From NCBI GenBank assembly GCA_023375785.1, contig SZWC01008609.1:49831-113830 (forward strand): 64,000 nucleotides of DNA. Reading direction: 5' to 3'. Within the stretch, counting starts at the first letter, position 1, and every line of letters begins with the position of its first letter. This DNA comes from Penium margaritaceum (taxonomy: Eukaryota; Streptophyta; Zygnematophyceae; Desmidiales; Peniaceae). Below the pieces are notes generated by a model that saw only the letters and a list, made by a program, of their open reading frames with translations, was not told the origin of the DNA and searched no databases. Positions 13,185-22,679 of the stretch are shown in pieces. The position numbers were made by a program, and so were the translations under genes.

Positions 13185-15722
13185 CAGGCGGGAAGGCGTA
13201 GGCGTGAAGACGCAGGCACAAAGGCGAAGGCGTGAAGGCGCATGCGCGAAGGCGCAGGCATGAAGGTCCACGCGCAAAGGGGCAGGCGCGAAGGCGCAGG
13301 CGCGAAGGCGCAGGCGCAAAGGCGCATGCGCAAAGGCACAGGCGCGAAGGCGCATGTGCGAACGCGCTGATGCAAAGGTGCAGGCACGAAGGCGCAGGCG
13401 TGCAGGCGCAGGCGCGAAGGCGCAGGCGCGAAGGCGCAGGCGCGAAGGCGCAGGCGCGAAGGCGCAGGCGCAAGGCACATACGCGAAGGCACATGCACGA
13501 AGGCGCAGGCACAAAGGCGCAGGCGCTTAGGCGCAGGCGCGAACATGCAGGCACGAAGGCATACGCGCGAAGGCGCAGGCACAAAGGTGCAGGTGCAAAG
13601 GCGCAGGCGCGAAGGCAGAGGCACGAAGGCAAAGGCGCAAAGGCGCAAGGTGCAGGCGCAAAGGCGCAGGCGTGAAGGCGCAGGCGCGAAGCTGCAGGCG
13701 CGAAGGCACATCCGCAAAGGAGCAAGCGCAAAGGCGCAGGCGTGAAGGCGCAGGCGCAAAGGCACAGGCGCGAAGGCACATGCGTGAAGGTGCATGCACA
13801 AAGGCGCAGGCACAATGGCGCAGGCAAGAAGGCGCAGGCGCGAATGCGCAAGCGCGAAGGCGCAGGCAGGAAGGGACACGCACAAAGGCGCAGGTGCAAA
13901 AGCGCAGGCGCGAAGGCGCAGGCGCAAAGGCGCAGGTGCAAAGGCGCGGGCGCGAAGGCGCAGGCGCAAAGGCGCAGGCACGAAGGCGAAGGCGCGAAGG
14001 CGCAGGAGTGAAGGCACAGGCGCAAAGGCACAGGCAAAATGGCGCAGGCGCAAAGGCACAGGTATGAATGCATAGGTGCAAAGGCGCAGGCGCAAAGGCG
14101 CAGGCAGGAAGGGGCAGGCGTGAAGGCGCAGGCACAAAGGCGCAGGCGCAAAGGCGCAGACGCAAAGGCACACGCGTGAAGGCGCTGGCGAGAAGGTGCA
14201 GGAGAGACGGCGCAGGCGCAAAGGCCCATGCGCAAAGGTGCATGCGCGATGGCCCAGGCGCGAAGACACACGGGTGAAGGCATAGGCGTGAAGGCGCATG
14301 CGGGATGGCGCAGGCGCAAAGGCGCAGGCGCAAAGGCACAGGCACGAAGGCGCAGGCACGAAAGCACTGGCACGAAGGCGCAGGCATGAAGGCGCAGGCG
14401 GGAAGGTGCAGGTGCGAAGTTGCAGGTGCAAAGGCGCAGGGGCGAAGGCGTTGGTGCAAAGGTGAAGGCGTGAAGGCGTAGGTGCAAAGGCACAGGCACA
14501 AAGGCGCAGGTGTGAAGGCGCAGGCGTGAAGGCGTAGGCGCAAAGGCGCAGGCGCAAAGGCGCAGGCGGGAAGGCGCAAGCGCAAAGGCGCAGGCACAAA
14601 GGCGAAGGCGTGAAGGCGCATGCGCGGAGGCGCAGGCGTGAAGGCGCAGGCGCAAAGGCGTAGGCGCGAAGGTGCAGGCGCAAAGGCACAGGCGCAAAGG
14701 CACAAGCGCGAAGGTGCTGGTGCGAAGGCACTGGCGCGAAGGCGCAGGCACCAAGGCACAGGCGCGAAGGTGTAGGCGTGCAGGCGCAAGTGCGAAGGCA
14801 CAGGCGCAAAGGCACAGGCGCGAAGGCGCATGCGCATAGGCACGGGCATAAAGGCACAGGCACAAAGGCACAAGCGCAAAGGTGCAGGCGCGCATGTGCA
14901 GGCACAACGGCGTAGGCGCAAAGGCGCAGGCACAAAGGCGCCGGTGCAAAGGCGCAGGCGCAAAGGCGCAGAGGCGAAGGTGCAGGCACGATGGCGGAGG
15001 CGTGAAGGCGCAAGTGCAAAGGTGCAGGCGCAAAGGCGCAGGCACAAAGGTGCAGGCGCAAAGGCGCAGGCACAAAGGCACAGGCGCAAAGGCACAGGCG
15101 CAAAGGCGCAGGCGCAAAGGTGCAGGCATGAAGGCGCAGGTGCAAAGGCACAGGTGCAAAGGCGAAGGCGCAAAGGCGCATGCGCAAAGTAGCAGGCGCA
15201 AAGGCGCAGGCGCAAAGGCGCAGGTGCAAAGGTGAAGGCACGAGGGCGCAGGTGTGAAGGCGCAGGCACGAAGGCGCAGGCGCAAATGCGCAGGCACATA
15301 GGCGCAGGCGCAAAGGCGCAGGTGCAAAGGCACAGTCACGAAGGCGCAGGCGCAAAGGCGAAGGCATGAAGGCGCAGGCGTGAAGGCGCAGGCGTGAAGG
15401 CACAGGCACGCAGGCGCAGGCACGAATTTGCAGGCAGAAAGGCGCAGGCGCAAAGGCGGAGGCGCGAAGGTGCAGGCGTGAAGGCGCAGAAACGAAGGCG
15501 CAAGCGCAAAGGCGCAGGCGCAAAGGCTCAGGCACAAAGGCGCAGGTGCGAAGTTGCAGGCGCGAAGGCGCAGGCGCAAAGGCGCAGGTGCAGAGGCGCA
15601 CGCACGAAGGCAAAGGCGGAAAGGCGCAGGAGTGAAGGCGCATGCGCAAAGGCGCAAGTGCGAAGGCGGAGGCACGAAGGTGCAGGCGCAAAGCCACAGG
15701 CAAGAAGGAGCAGGCGCGAAGG

Positions 15723-16354
15723 TGTTGGAAATGAGAGAGAACTAGCCTCCTTACTCTCACCTCTTGGAGAATCCGAGTCTCGAAATCAGGGTTCAAGTCT
15801 CATCAGAACCCACCTGACCAAACGGCTTTTCTGTCATCCGACCCTTCTAACCGGGAGAACTAAATCGAAGCACGTTTTTGTTATTTAGTATAGTGAGATT
15901 ACATGAAATCCTTATAGCCTGTGATCTAAGCTTTCCAATGACCCGTGTTGAAGCACTAGTGGGTGAATAGGCACCCTTCGACGATGACCCGTCGAAGCGC
16001 CTTTTCTCGTCCAGAAGTCAAGGAGAAGGTCACCCTGGTCAAAGAAGTCCCTCTATTTACTTCATTCATGGCCCAGGTGCATTTGGAGCTCGTTGAAGAT
16101 GAACTCGGATCACTGGCCGTGGATTATCCCGCCACCCATGGCGGGTACCAGATTCCACCCGCCAAACACCCGAACTTCGGACTAGGCTAACTTTCTGAAT
16201 ACTCACTCAAATCGAGCGATTCAAAGCTCGATCTTACATGGAAAAATCCCAGGAATCCAAATTTTAAGTCCAATCAGTTGTTCGACCACTCCCCGGTGGT
16301 TGAACCAGGGAGTACGATCAACGGCACTCATGGCAAGGGCCACACCATGTCAAC
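15723..16354 (-). mobile_element. Solo LTR of a Copia element (element-2 family)
   Basis: About 630 bp of unique sequence interrupts the 14-bp array. From about 15,905 onward it resembles the LTRs of element 2: the block with CTTATAGCCTGTGAT, then the block CGACGATGACCCGTCG, then a region ending near ATGGCAAGGGC. The matching direction puts the retroviral sense on the minus strand. The first 180 bp differ from element 2, so this is a divergent family member. There is no internal region, so it is a solo LTR left by LTR-LTR recombination. The ends (TGTTGG at the left, TCAAC at the right) are approximate, and no clean 5-bp target duplication could be read, partly because the flanking array is itself repetitive. 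A short open frame at 15,963-16,190 lies inside it and is not considered a gene. Confidence 0.8.
15911..15916 (-). promoter_or_regulatory. TATA-box-like site of the solo LTR
   Basis: Reads TATAAG on the minus strand, at the same place as the TATA-like site in the element-2 LTRs. If active, it would send transcripts leftward into the 14-bp array on the strand that has few stops. Confidence 0.4.
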
Positions 16355-17684
16355 GGGTGCAGGCGTGAAGGCGCAGGCTCGAAGGCGCAAGCGCAAAGGC
16401 GCAGACGCAAAGGCGCAGGCGTGAAGGCGCAGGCGCAAAGGTGCAGGTGCAAAGGCGAAGGCGAGAAGGCACAGGCATGAAAGCGCAGGCACGAAGGCGT
16501 AGGCGCAAAGGTGCAGGCGCGAAGGCACAGGCGCAAAGACACATGCGCAAAGGCACAAGCATGAAGGCACAGAGGCAAAGGCACAGGCGCGAAGGTGCAG
16601 GCGTGAAGTCACAGGCGCGAAGGCGCAGGCGCAAAGACGCAGGTACAAAGGTGCATGAACAGGCGCAGGCGCAAAGGCGCAGGCGCGAAGGCGCAGGCGC
16701 GAAGGCGCAGGTGCGAAGGCGTAGGTGCGAAGGTGCAGGCACGAACACGCAGTCGCGAAGGTGCAGGCACGAAGGCGTAGGCGCGAAGGCGCAGGCACGA
16801 AGGCGCAGGCGTGAAGGCGCAGGCGTGATGGCATAGGTGCAAAGGCGCAGGCGCGAAGGCACATGTGCGAAGGCGCAGGCACGAAGGCACAGGCACAAAG
16901 GTGCAGGCGTGAAGGCGTAGGCGCGAAGGCGCGGGCCTTAAGGCGCGGGCGCAAAGGCGCAGGCGCGAAGGCGCAGGCACAAAGGCACAGGCGCAAAGGC
17001 GCAGGCACAAAGGCGCAGGCGCAAAGGCACAGGCGTGAAGGCGCAGGCGCAAAGGCGAAGGCGTGAAGGCGCAGGCGCAAAGGCGCTGGCCCAAAGGCAC
17101 AGGCGCGAAGGCGCAGACGCGAGGGTGCAGGCGCGAATGCGCACGCGTGAAGGCGCAAGCGCGAAGGAGCAGGCGCGAAGGCGCAGGCGTGAAGGTGCAG
17201 GTGCGAAAGTGTAGGCGCAAAGGCGTAGGTGCGAAGGCGCAGGAGCAAAGGCATGGACGCAAAGGCGCAGGCGCGAAGGGGCACGGGGGAAGGCGCGGTA
17301 GTGAAGGCACATACGCGAAGGCACAAGTACGAAGGCGTAGGCGCAAAGGCGCAGGCGCGAAGGCGCAGGTGCAAAGGCGCAGTTGCGAAGGCACAGGCGC
17401 GAAGGCACAAGTCTAAAGGCACAAGCGCGAAGGCGCAGGCACGAAGGCGCAAGCGCAAAGGAGCAGGCGCAAAGGCGGAGGCACAAAGGCACAGGCGCAA
17501 AGGTGCAGGCGCAAAGGCACAGGCACAAAGGCGCAGGCGTGAGGGCGCAGGCGCGAAGGAGTAGGTGCGAAGGCGCAGGCACGAAGGCACAGGCGCAAAG
17601 GTGCAGGCGTGAGGGCGCAGGCGCGAAGGCAAAGGCACAAAGGCGCAGGCGCAAAGGTGCAGGCGCAGGCGCATGTGCAAGTAG
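16355..17684. repeat. 14-bp minisatellite array, right block
   Basis: Same 14-bp unit and same CpG-type variants as the left block. It resumes in phase with the array on the other side of the solo LTR, so the two blocks were one array before insertion. It ends where AAGGTGCAGGCGCAGGCGC passes into the 11-bp unit near 17,684. Confidence 0.95.
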
Positions 17685-20600
17685 GGCGCAAGTAGGGCGC
17701 AACTTGGGTAAAACTAGAGGGTAACTAGGAAACAACTAGGGCGCAAGTAGGGCGCAAGTAGGGGGTAATTAGGGAGCAACTAGGGCGCAGCTAGGGCGCA
17801 AGTAGGGCACAACTAGGGCACAACTATGGCATAGCTAGTGTCCAACTGAGATGTAACTAAGGCGCAACTAGGGTGTAACTAGGGCACAACTAAGGTGCAA
17901 GTAGAACGCAAGTAGGGCACAAGTAGGGTGTAACAAGGGCGTAACTAGGATGAAACAAGGGCTTAGCCAGCGCCCAACTGAGGCGCAACTAGGGCGCAAC
18001 TATGGCGCAACTAAGACACAACTATGGGCGCAAGTAGGGTGCGAGTAGGGCAAAAGTAGGGCGCAAGTAGGGCGCAAGTAGGGCGCAACTAGGGCACAAC
18101 AAGGGCGCAAATAGGGCGCAAGTAGGACGTAAGTGGGGCGTAACTAGGGCGTAACTATGGTGCAAATAGGACGTAGCTAGTGTCCAACTCAGGCACAACT
18201 TGATCACAACTAGGGTGCAACTAAGGCGCAACTAGGGTGCAAGTAGGGCGCTTGTAGGGCGCTAGTAGGACGCAACTAGGGTGCAACTAGGACGTAGCTA
18301 GTGCCCAACTGAGGTGTAATCAGGGCGCAACAACGGTGTAACTAGGGTGCAACTAGGACGTAAGAAAGGTATGAAGAGGGTACAAGTAGGGTGCAAGTAG
18401 GACACAAGTTGGGAGGAAGTAGGATACAAGTAGGGCGCAACTAGGGTGCAAGTACGGCGCAACTAGGGTGCAACTAGGGCGCAACTAGGGTGCAACTAGG
18501 CACAACTAGGGTGAACGTGGGGCACAAGTAGGGTGCAACTAGGACGCAACTAGGGTGTAACTAGGGCGCAACGAGGGCGCAATTAGGGTGCAACTAGGGC
18601 ACAAGTAGGCCACAAGTAGGGCACAACTAGGGTGCAACTATGGCGTAACTAGGGTGCAACTAGGGCGCACGTAGGGTGCAAGTAGGGTACATGTAGGGCG
18701 CAAGTAGGGCGCAAGTAGGATGCAACTAGGGCGCACTAAGGCACAAGTAAACCGCAGGTAGGGCGCAACTAGGGCGCAACTAGGGCGTAACTAGGGCGCA
18801 GGTAAGACGCAAGTAGGGTGCAACTAGGGCGCAACTAGGACGGAACTAGGACACACCTAGGGTGCAACTAGGGCATAGCTAGTACCCAACTGAGACGAAA
18901 CCAGGACGCAACTAGGGCGCAAGTAGGGAGCAACTAGGGCGCAAGTTGGACGCAATTAGGGTGCAACTAGGGTGCAACTAGGGTGCAACTAGGGCACAAC
19001 TAGGGCACAAATAGGGCGTAGCTAGTGCCCAACTGAGGCGCAACTAGGGCGCATCTAGGACACAACCAGGGCGCAACTAGGACGCAGGTAGGGTGCATCT
19101 AGGACGCAAGTTGGGTGCAAGTAGGACGTAACTAGGGCGCAACAAGGGCGCAACTAGGACGTCGCTAGTACCCAACAGAGGAGTAACTAGGGGGAAACTA
19201 GGGTGCAACTAGGATACAACTAGGGTGCAAGTAGGGTGTAACTAGGACACAAGTAGCGCGCAACTAGGATGAATGTAGGGCGCAAGGAGGGCGCAACTAG
19301 GGCGCAACTAGGGTGGAAGTAGGGCGCAACTAGGGCGCAACTAGGGCGTAGCTAGCGCCCTACTCGGGCGGAACTAGGGCGCAACTTGGACGCCACTAGG
19401 ACGAAACTATGGCGCAAGTAGGGCGCAACTAGGACACAAGTAGCGCGCAACTAGGGCGCAAGTAGGGCACGAGAACGTCGTAACTAGGGCACAACTAGGG
19501 TGAAACTAGGGTGTAAATAGGGCGCAACAAGGGCATAGCTAGTGCCCAGATGAGGCACAACTAGGGCGCAACCAATGCGCAACTAGGGTGCAACCAGGGC
19601 GCAACTAGGGCACAACTAGGGCGCAAGTAGGGCGCTTTTAGGACGCAACTAGGGTACAACTAGGGCGCAACTAGGGGGCAAGTAGGGCACAACTAAGGCG
19701 CAACTAGGGCACAACTAAGGCACAACTAGGACGCAACTAGGACACAACCAGGGCGCAAGTAGGATGCAAGTAGGACGCAACTAGGTTGCAACTATGGCGC
19801 AACTAGGATGCAAATGAGGCGCAAGTAGGGGGCAACTAGGGCGCAACTAGGGCACAACTAGGGCTCAACTAGGGCTCAACTAGGGTGTAGCTAGTACCCA
19901 ACTAAGGCACAACTAGGGCGCAACTAGGGTGCAAGTAGGGCGCAGCTAGGACGCAAGTAGGGCGCAAGTAGGGCACAACCAGGGTCCAACTAGGGCGCAA
20001 CTAGGGCGCAACTAAGGTGCAAGTAGGGTGCAATTAGGGCACAACTAGGGCGCAACTAGGGTCCATTTAGGGCGCAAGTAGGGTGCAAGTAGGGCACAAG
20101 TAGGGCAAAACTATGACACAACTAGGGCACAACCAGTGCATAAGTAGAGCGCAACTACGGCATAACTAGGGTGCAACTAGGGTGCAACTAGGGCACAACT
20201 AGGGCGCAACTAGGGTGTACCTAGGACGTGACTACGGCGCAACTAGGGCGTAGCTAGTGCCCAACTGAGGCGCAACTAGGGCGCAACTAAGGTGCAAGTC
20301 GGGTACAACGAGGGTATAAGTCGGGCGCAACTAGGGCGCAAATGGGATGCTATTAGGCTGCAAGTGCGACGCAGCTAGGGCGCAACTAGGGCGCAACTAG
20401 GACATAGCTAGTGCCCAACTGACGCACAACTAGGGCACAACTCGGGCACCAGTAGGGCGCAACTAGGAAGCAAGTAGGTTGAAAGTAGGGCGCAAGTAGG
20501 ACGCAATAAGGGTGTAACTAGGGTGCAAGTAGGACGCAAGTAGGGCGCAACTAGGGTGCAACTTGGGCGCAAGTACGGCAAAAGTAGGGTACAAGTAGGG

Positions 20601-21893
20601 GGAAAGTAGGACGAAACTAGGACACAACTAGGGTGCAAGTAGGACGCAACTGGAACGCAAGTAAGGCAGACCTAGGGCGCAACTAGGGCGCAAGTACGGC
20701 GCAAGTACGGCGCAAGTATGGCGCAACTAGGGCGGAACTAGAGTGCAATTAGGACGCAGCTAAGGCGCAACTAGGACGTAGCTAGTGTCCAATTGAGGCG
20801 CAACTAGGGTACAACTAGGGCGCAAGTAGTGCGCAAGTAGGACTCAAGTAGGACGCAAGTAGGGCACAAGGAAGGCGCAAGTAGGGCGCAACTATGACAT
20901 AGCTAGTGCCCAACTGAGGCGAAACTAGGGCGCAACGAGGCCGTAACTAGGGTGCAACTAGGACGCAACTAGGGCGCAAGTAGGGCACAACTAGGGCTCA
21001 AGTAGGAAACAAGTAGGACGCAAGAAGGGTGCAAGTAGAGTGCAACTGAGGCGCAACTAGGGCACAAATAGGGCACAACTAGGACGCAAGTAGGACGCAA
21101 AAAGGACACAACTAAGGCGCAACTAGGACGCAAGTAGGGCGCAAATAGGGCGCAACTAGGACGCAACTAGGGTGCAACTAGGACGCAACTAGGACGCAAA
21201 CAGGGCACAAGTAGGATGCAACTAGGGCTCAACCACGGCTCAAGTAGGGCGCAACTAGGGTGCAACTAGTGCGTAATTAGGGCACAACTAGGATGTAACT
21301 AGGGCGCAACTAGGGCATAGCTACTGCCCAACTAAGGCGCGACTAGGACGCAACTAGGGCACAACTAGAGCGCAACTTGGGCGCAAGTAGGACACAAATA
21401 GGGTGCATCTAGGGCACAACTAGGGCATAACTAAGGAGTAGCTAGTGCCCAAATGAGGCGCAACTAGGGCACAACTATGGCACAACTAGGAAGCAACTAT
21501 GGGTGCAAGTAGGGTGCGAGTAGGGCGAAAGTAGGGCACAAGTAGGACGCAACTAGGGCGCAACTAGGGCGTAACTAGGGCACAAATAGGACACAAGTAG
21601 GACGCAAGTAGGGTGCAGCTAGGGCGTATCTACGGCGCAAATAGGACGTGACTAGTGTCCAACAGAGGCACAACTGCATCACAACTAGGGTGCAACTAGG
21701 GCGCAACTAGGGTGCAAGTAGGGCGCTTTTTGGGCGCTAGTAGGACACAACTAGGGTGCAACTAGGATGTAGCTAGTGCCCAACTAAGGCGTCATCAGGG
21801 CGCAACAACAGTACAACTAGGGTGCAACAAGGACGTTAGAAGAGAGGGTACAAGTAGGGTGCAAGTAGGACACAAGTAGGGCGCAAGAAGGAT
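17685..21893. repeat. 11-bp minisatellite array, segment 1
   Basis: Tandem repeat with an 11-bp period and unit GCGCAACTAGG. A frequent subtype has AAGTA in place of AACTA. The period again leaves remainder 2 modulo 3. The AACTA subtype puts a TAG stop on both strands, so open frames are short and appear only where AAGTA units cluster. A marker dimer, GCGTAGCTAGT followed by GCCCAACTGAG, recurs every 100-400 bp (for example 18,292-18,313 and 20,248-20,269). The stretch from about 17,820 is a paralogue of the stretch from about 21,300, with an offset near 3.48 kb. Confidence 0.97.
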
Positions 21894-21898
21894 ACAAG
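21894..21898. repeat. Target-site duplication, left copy (ACAAG)
   Basis: The five bases ACAAG directly before the left LTR are repeated at 26,050-26,054 directly after the right LTR. The paralogous uninterrupted site at 18,421-18,440 carries ACAAG once. Confidence 0.92.
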
Positions 21899-22097
21899 TG
21901 TTGGCCTGCGGGTGAGGGTGCACCCTGGAGGGTCCCTAGCAGTGGCTGGTTCACACCACCAACTGTTTTTGGAGAGACTAAAACTGTGGAGGCAACTGGT
22001 TCCAAGGGTGGCGGAAAACTGGTCAGAGATTGAGGCAATAGTTTTGGCCTGAATTGACTGGGAATGTACACTCGATCAAGGCTCAAAATCAGTGGCA

Positions 22098-22104
22098 TTT
22101 TATA
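22098..22104 (-). promoter_or_regulatory. TATA box in element 1 left LTR
   Basis: TATAAAA on the minus strand (GCTATAAAATGCC context). It is conserved in all three LTR copies of this family (also 25,547-25,553 and 34,032-34,038) and is the likely Pol II core promoter of the LTR. Confidence 0.65.
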
Positions 22105-22475
22105 GCCACTGATCTAGGATTTCTAGAACACCAAAGCATGCCAGATTTGAAGCTTCCTAGTAGATTCTATGGCTTCTAGAGTATCTATTGGTAGGTTGTC
22201 CATTTTCCCACCTAGGAAGGTATCCCTTCCCTCCTCTAGAAGCTTCTGCCCCTTCCTAGGTTCCTCAGCTTGCTTCTAGTAGGAGGGAAGGTATCCAGCA
22301 GACCAAGACAGCTCTAGATGCCTTGTATGACAATTCACCCCTTCTAGAAGGTGTGCCACCTTCCTGGACCCTCACCTGGCCTTCTAGAAACTCAAGGAGG
22401 AATTCTAGAGTTTGAGCTAGCTTCCTGGCATCTATTTTTCACCTCCCTTGAGGCAGGGCAGAATTTCATCTCGTG

Positions 22476-22530
22476 GGACTTGAACCCGGGCCCCTGCCTC
22501 TAGAGGTGGACACCATTAACCACTAAGCCA
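22476..22530 (-). promoter_or_regulatory. tRNA-type Pol III A and B boxes inside left LTR
   Basis: On the minus strand TGGCTTAGTGG (22,520-22,530) matches the tRNA A box and GGTTCAAGTCC (22,476-22,486) matches the B box. They lie 33 bases apart, which is normal for a tRNA gene or a tRNA-derived SINE head. A full cloverleaf does not fold well by eye (the T stem has mismatches), so this is a tRNA-derived promoter rather than a functional tRNA. Confidence 0.7.
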
Positions 22531-22600
22531 CAATGGCTTGTCTTTTTGGTGTTCCTTTTTTGGAGTCACTTCAGCCATGGTGAGAAGCATCACTCCAACA

Positions 22601-22611
22601 ATCTCCCCCTT
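22601..22611 (-). other. Polypurine tract of element 1
   Basis: Reads AAGGGGGAGAT on the minus strand, directly abutting the 3' LTR, the expected place for plus-strand priming. Confidence 0.7.
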
Positions 22612-22679
22612 GCGCATCACCCATGGCAGTCATCCATGCTCAACCTGCAACTGAAGAGCCTTTCTCCTAATGGGAGGCG

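Larger units (their letters stand above)
1..15722. repeat. 14-bp minisatellite array, left block
   Basis: Continuous tandem repeat with a 14-bp period. The least-decayed unit reads GCGCGAAGGCGCAG. Most variants change C to T or G to A at one of its three CpG sites, giving GCAC, GCGT, GTGC or CAAAGG forms. A second common class changes the CAG, giving TAG or CAA. A translated copy in any frame has a 14-residue period, because 14 leaves remainder 2 when divided by 3. On the reverse strand the unit rarely makes stops and gives Ala/Cys/Pro/Arg/Leu-rich frames of hundreds of codons (for example 12,763-15,675). These are composition artefacts. No unique sequence interrupts the block, and it continues beyond the left edge of the window. 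Confidence 0.97.
21899..22600 (-). repeat. Element 1 3' LTR (left copy)
   Basis: 702 bp, identical in length to the right copy, with TG...CA ends within the short inverted repeat TGTTGG/CCAACA. In the sense direction it contains the tRNA-like A and B boxes first and a TATA box further downstream. Confidence 0.95.

Noticed and set aside
187-15796. Many overlapping reverse-strand open frames of 200-970 codons with LRLRACAFAPAPSR-like repeats, apparently huge Cys/Pro-rich proteins
   Set aside because: They exist in all frames, follow exactly from the 14-bp repeat and its lack of reverse-strand stops, have no non-repeat domain or signal, and vary only at decay sites.
15786-15802. B-box-like GGTTCAAGTCT in the solo LTR at 15.7 kb
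   Set aside because: It has one mismatch to the consensus, no A box at the right distance, and lies antisense to the LTR direction.
15963-16190. Small gene MNRHPSTMTRRSAFSRPEVKEK..., with similar frames at 49,741-49,956 and near 54,735
   Set aside because: All three copies lie inside LTRs of one Copia family, antisense to gag-pol. Similarity reflects shared LTR sequence, and one copy has a stop.
1-17684. CRISPR-like or regularly spaced repeats
   Set aside because: The units are contiguous with no unique spacers, and the context is eukaryotic.
107-17724. Forward-strand frames with KAQARRRRREGAGA-like Arg/Ala-rich repeats resembling basic nuclear proteins
   Set aside because: They are translation of the same satellite, broken wherever CpG decay makes TGA, TAA or TAG.
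22473-22545. Functional tRNA gene
   Set aside because: A and B boxes match, but the acceptor and T stems do not pair properly, and it lies within an LTR. Annotated as a promoter-like feature only.
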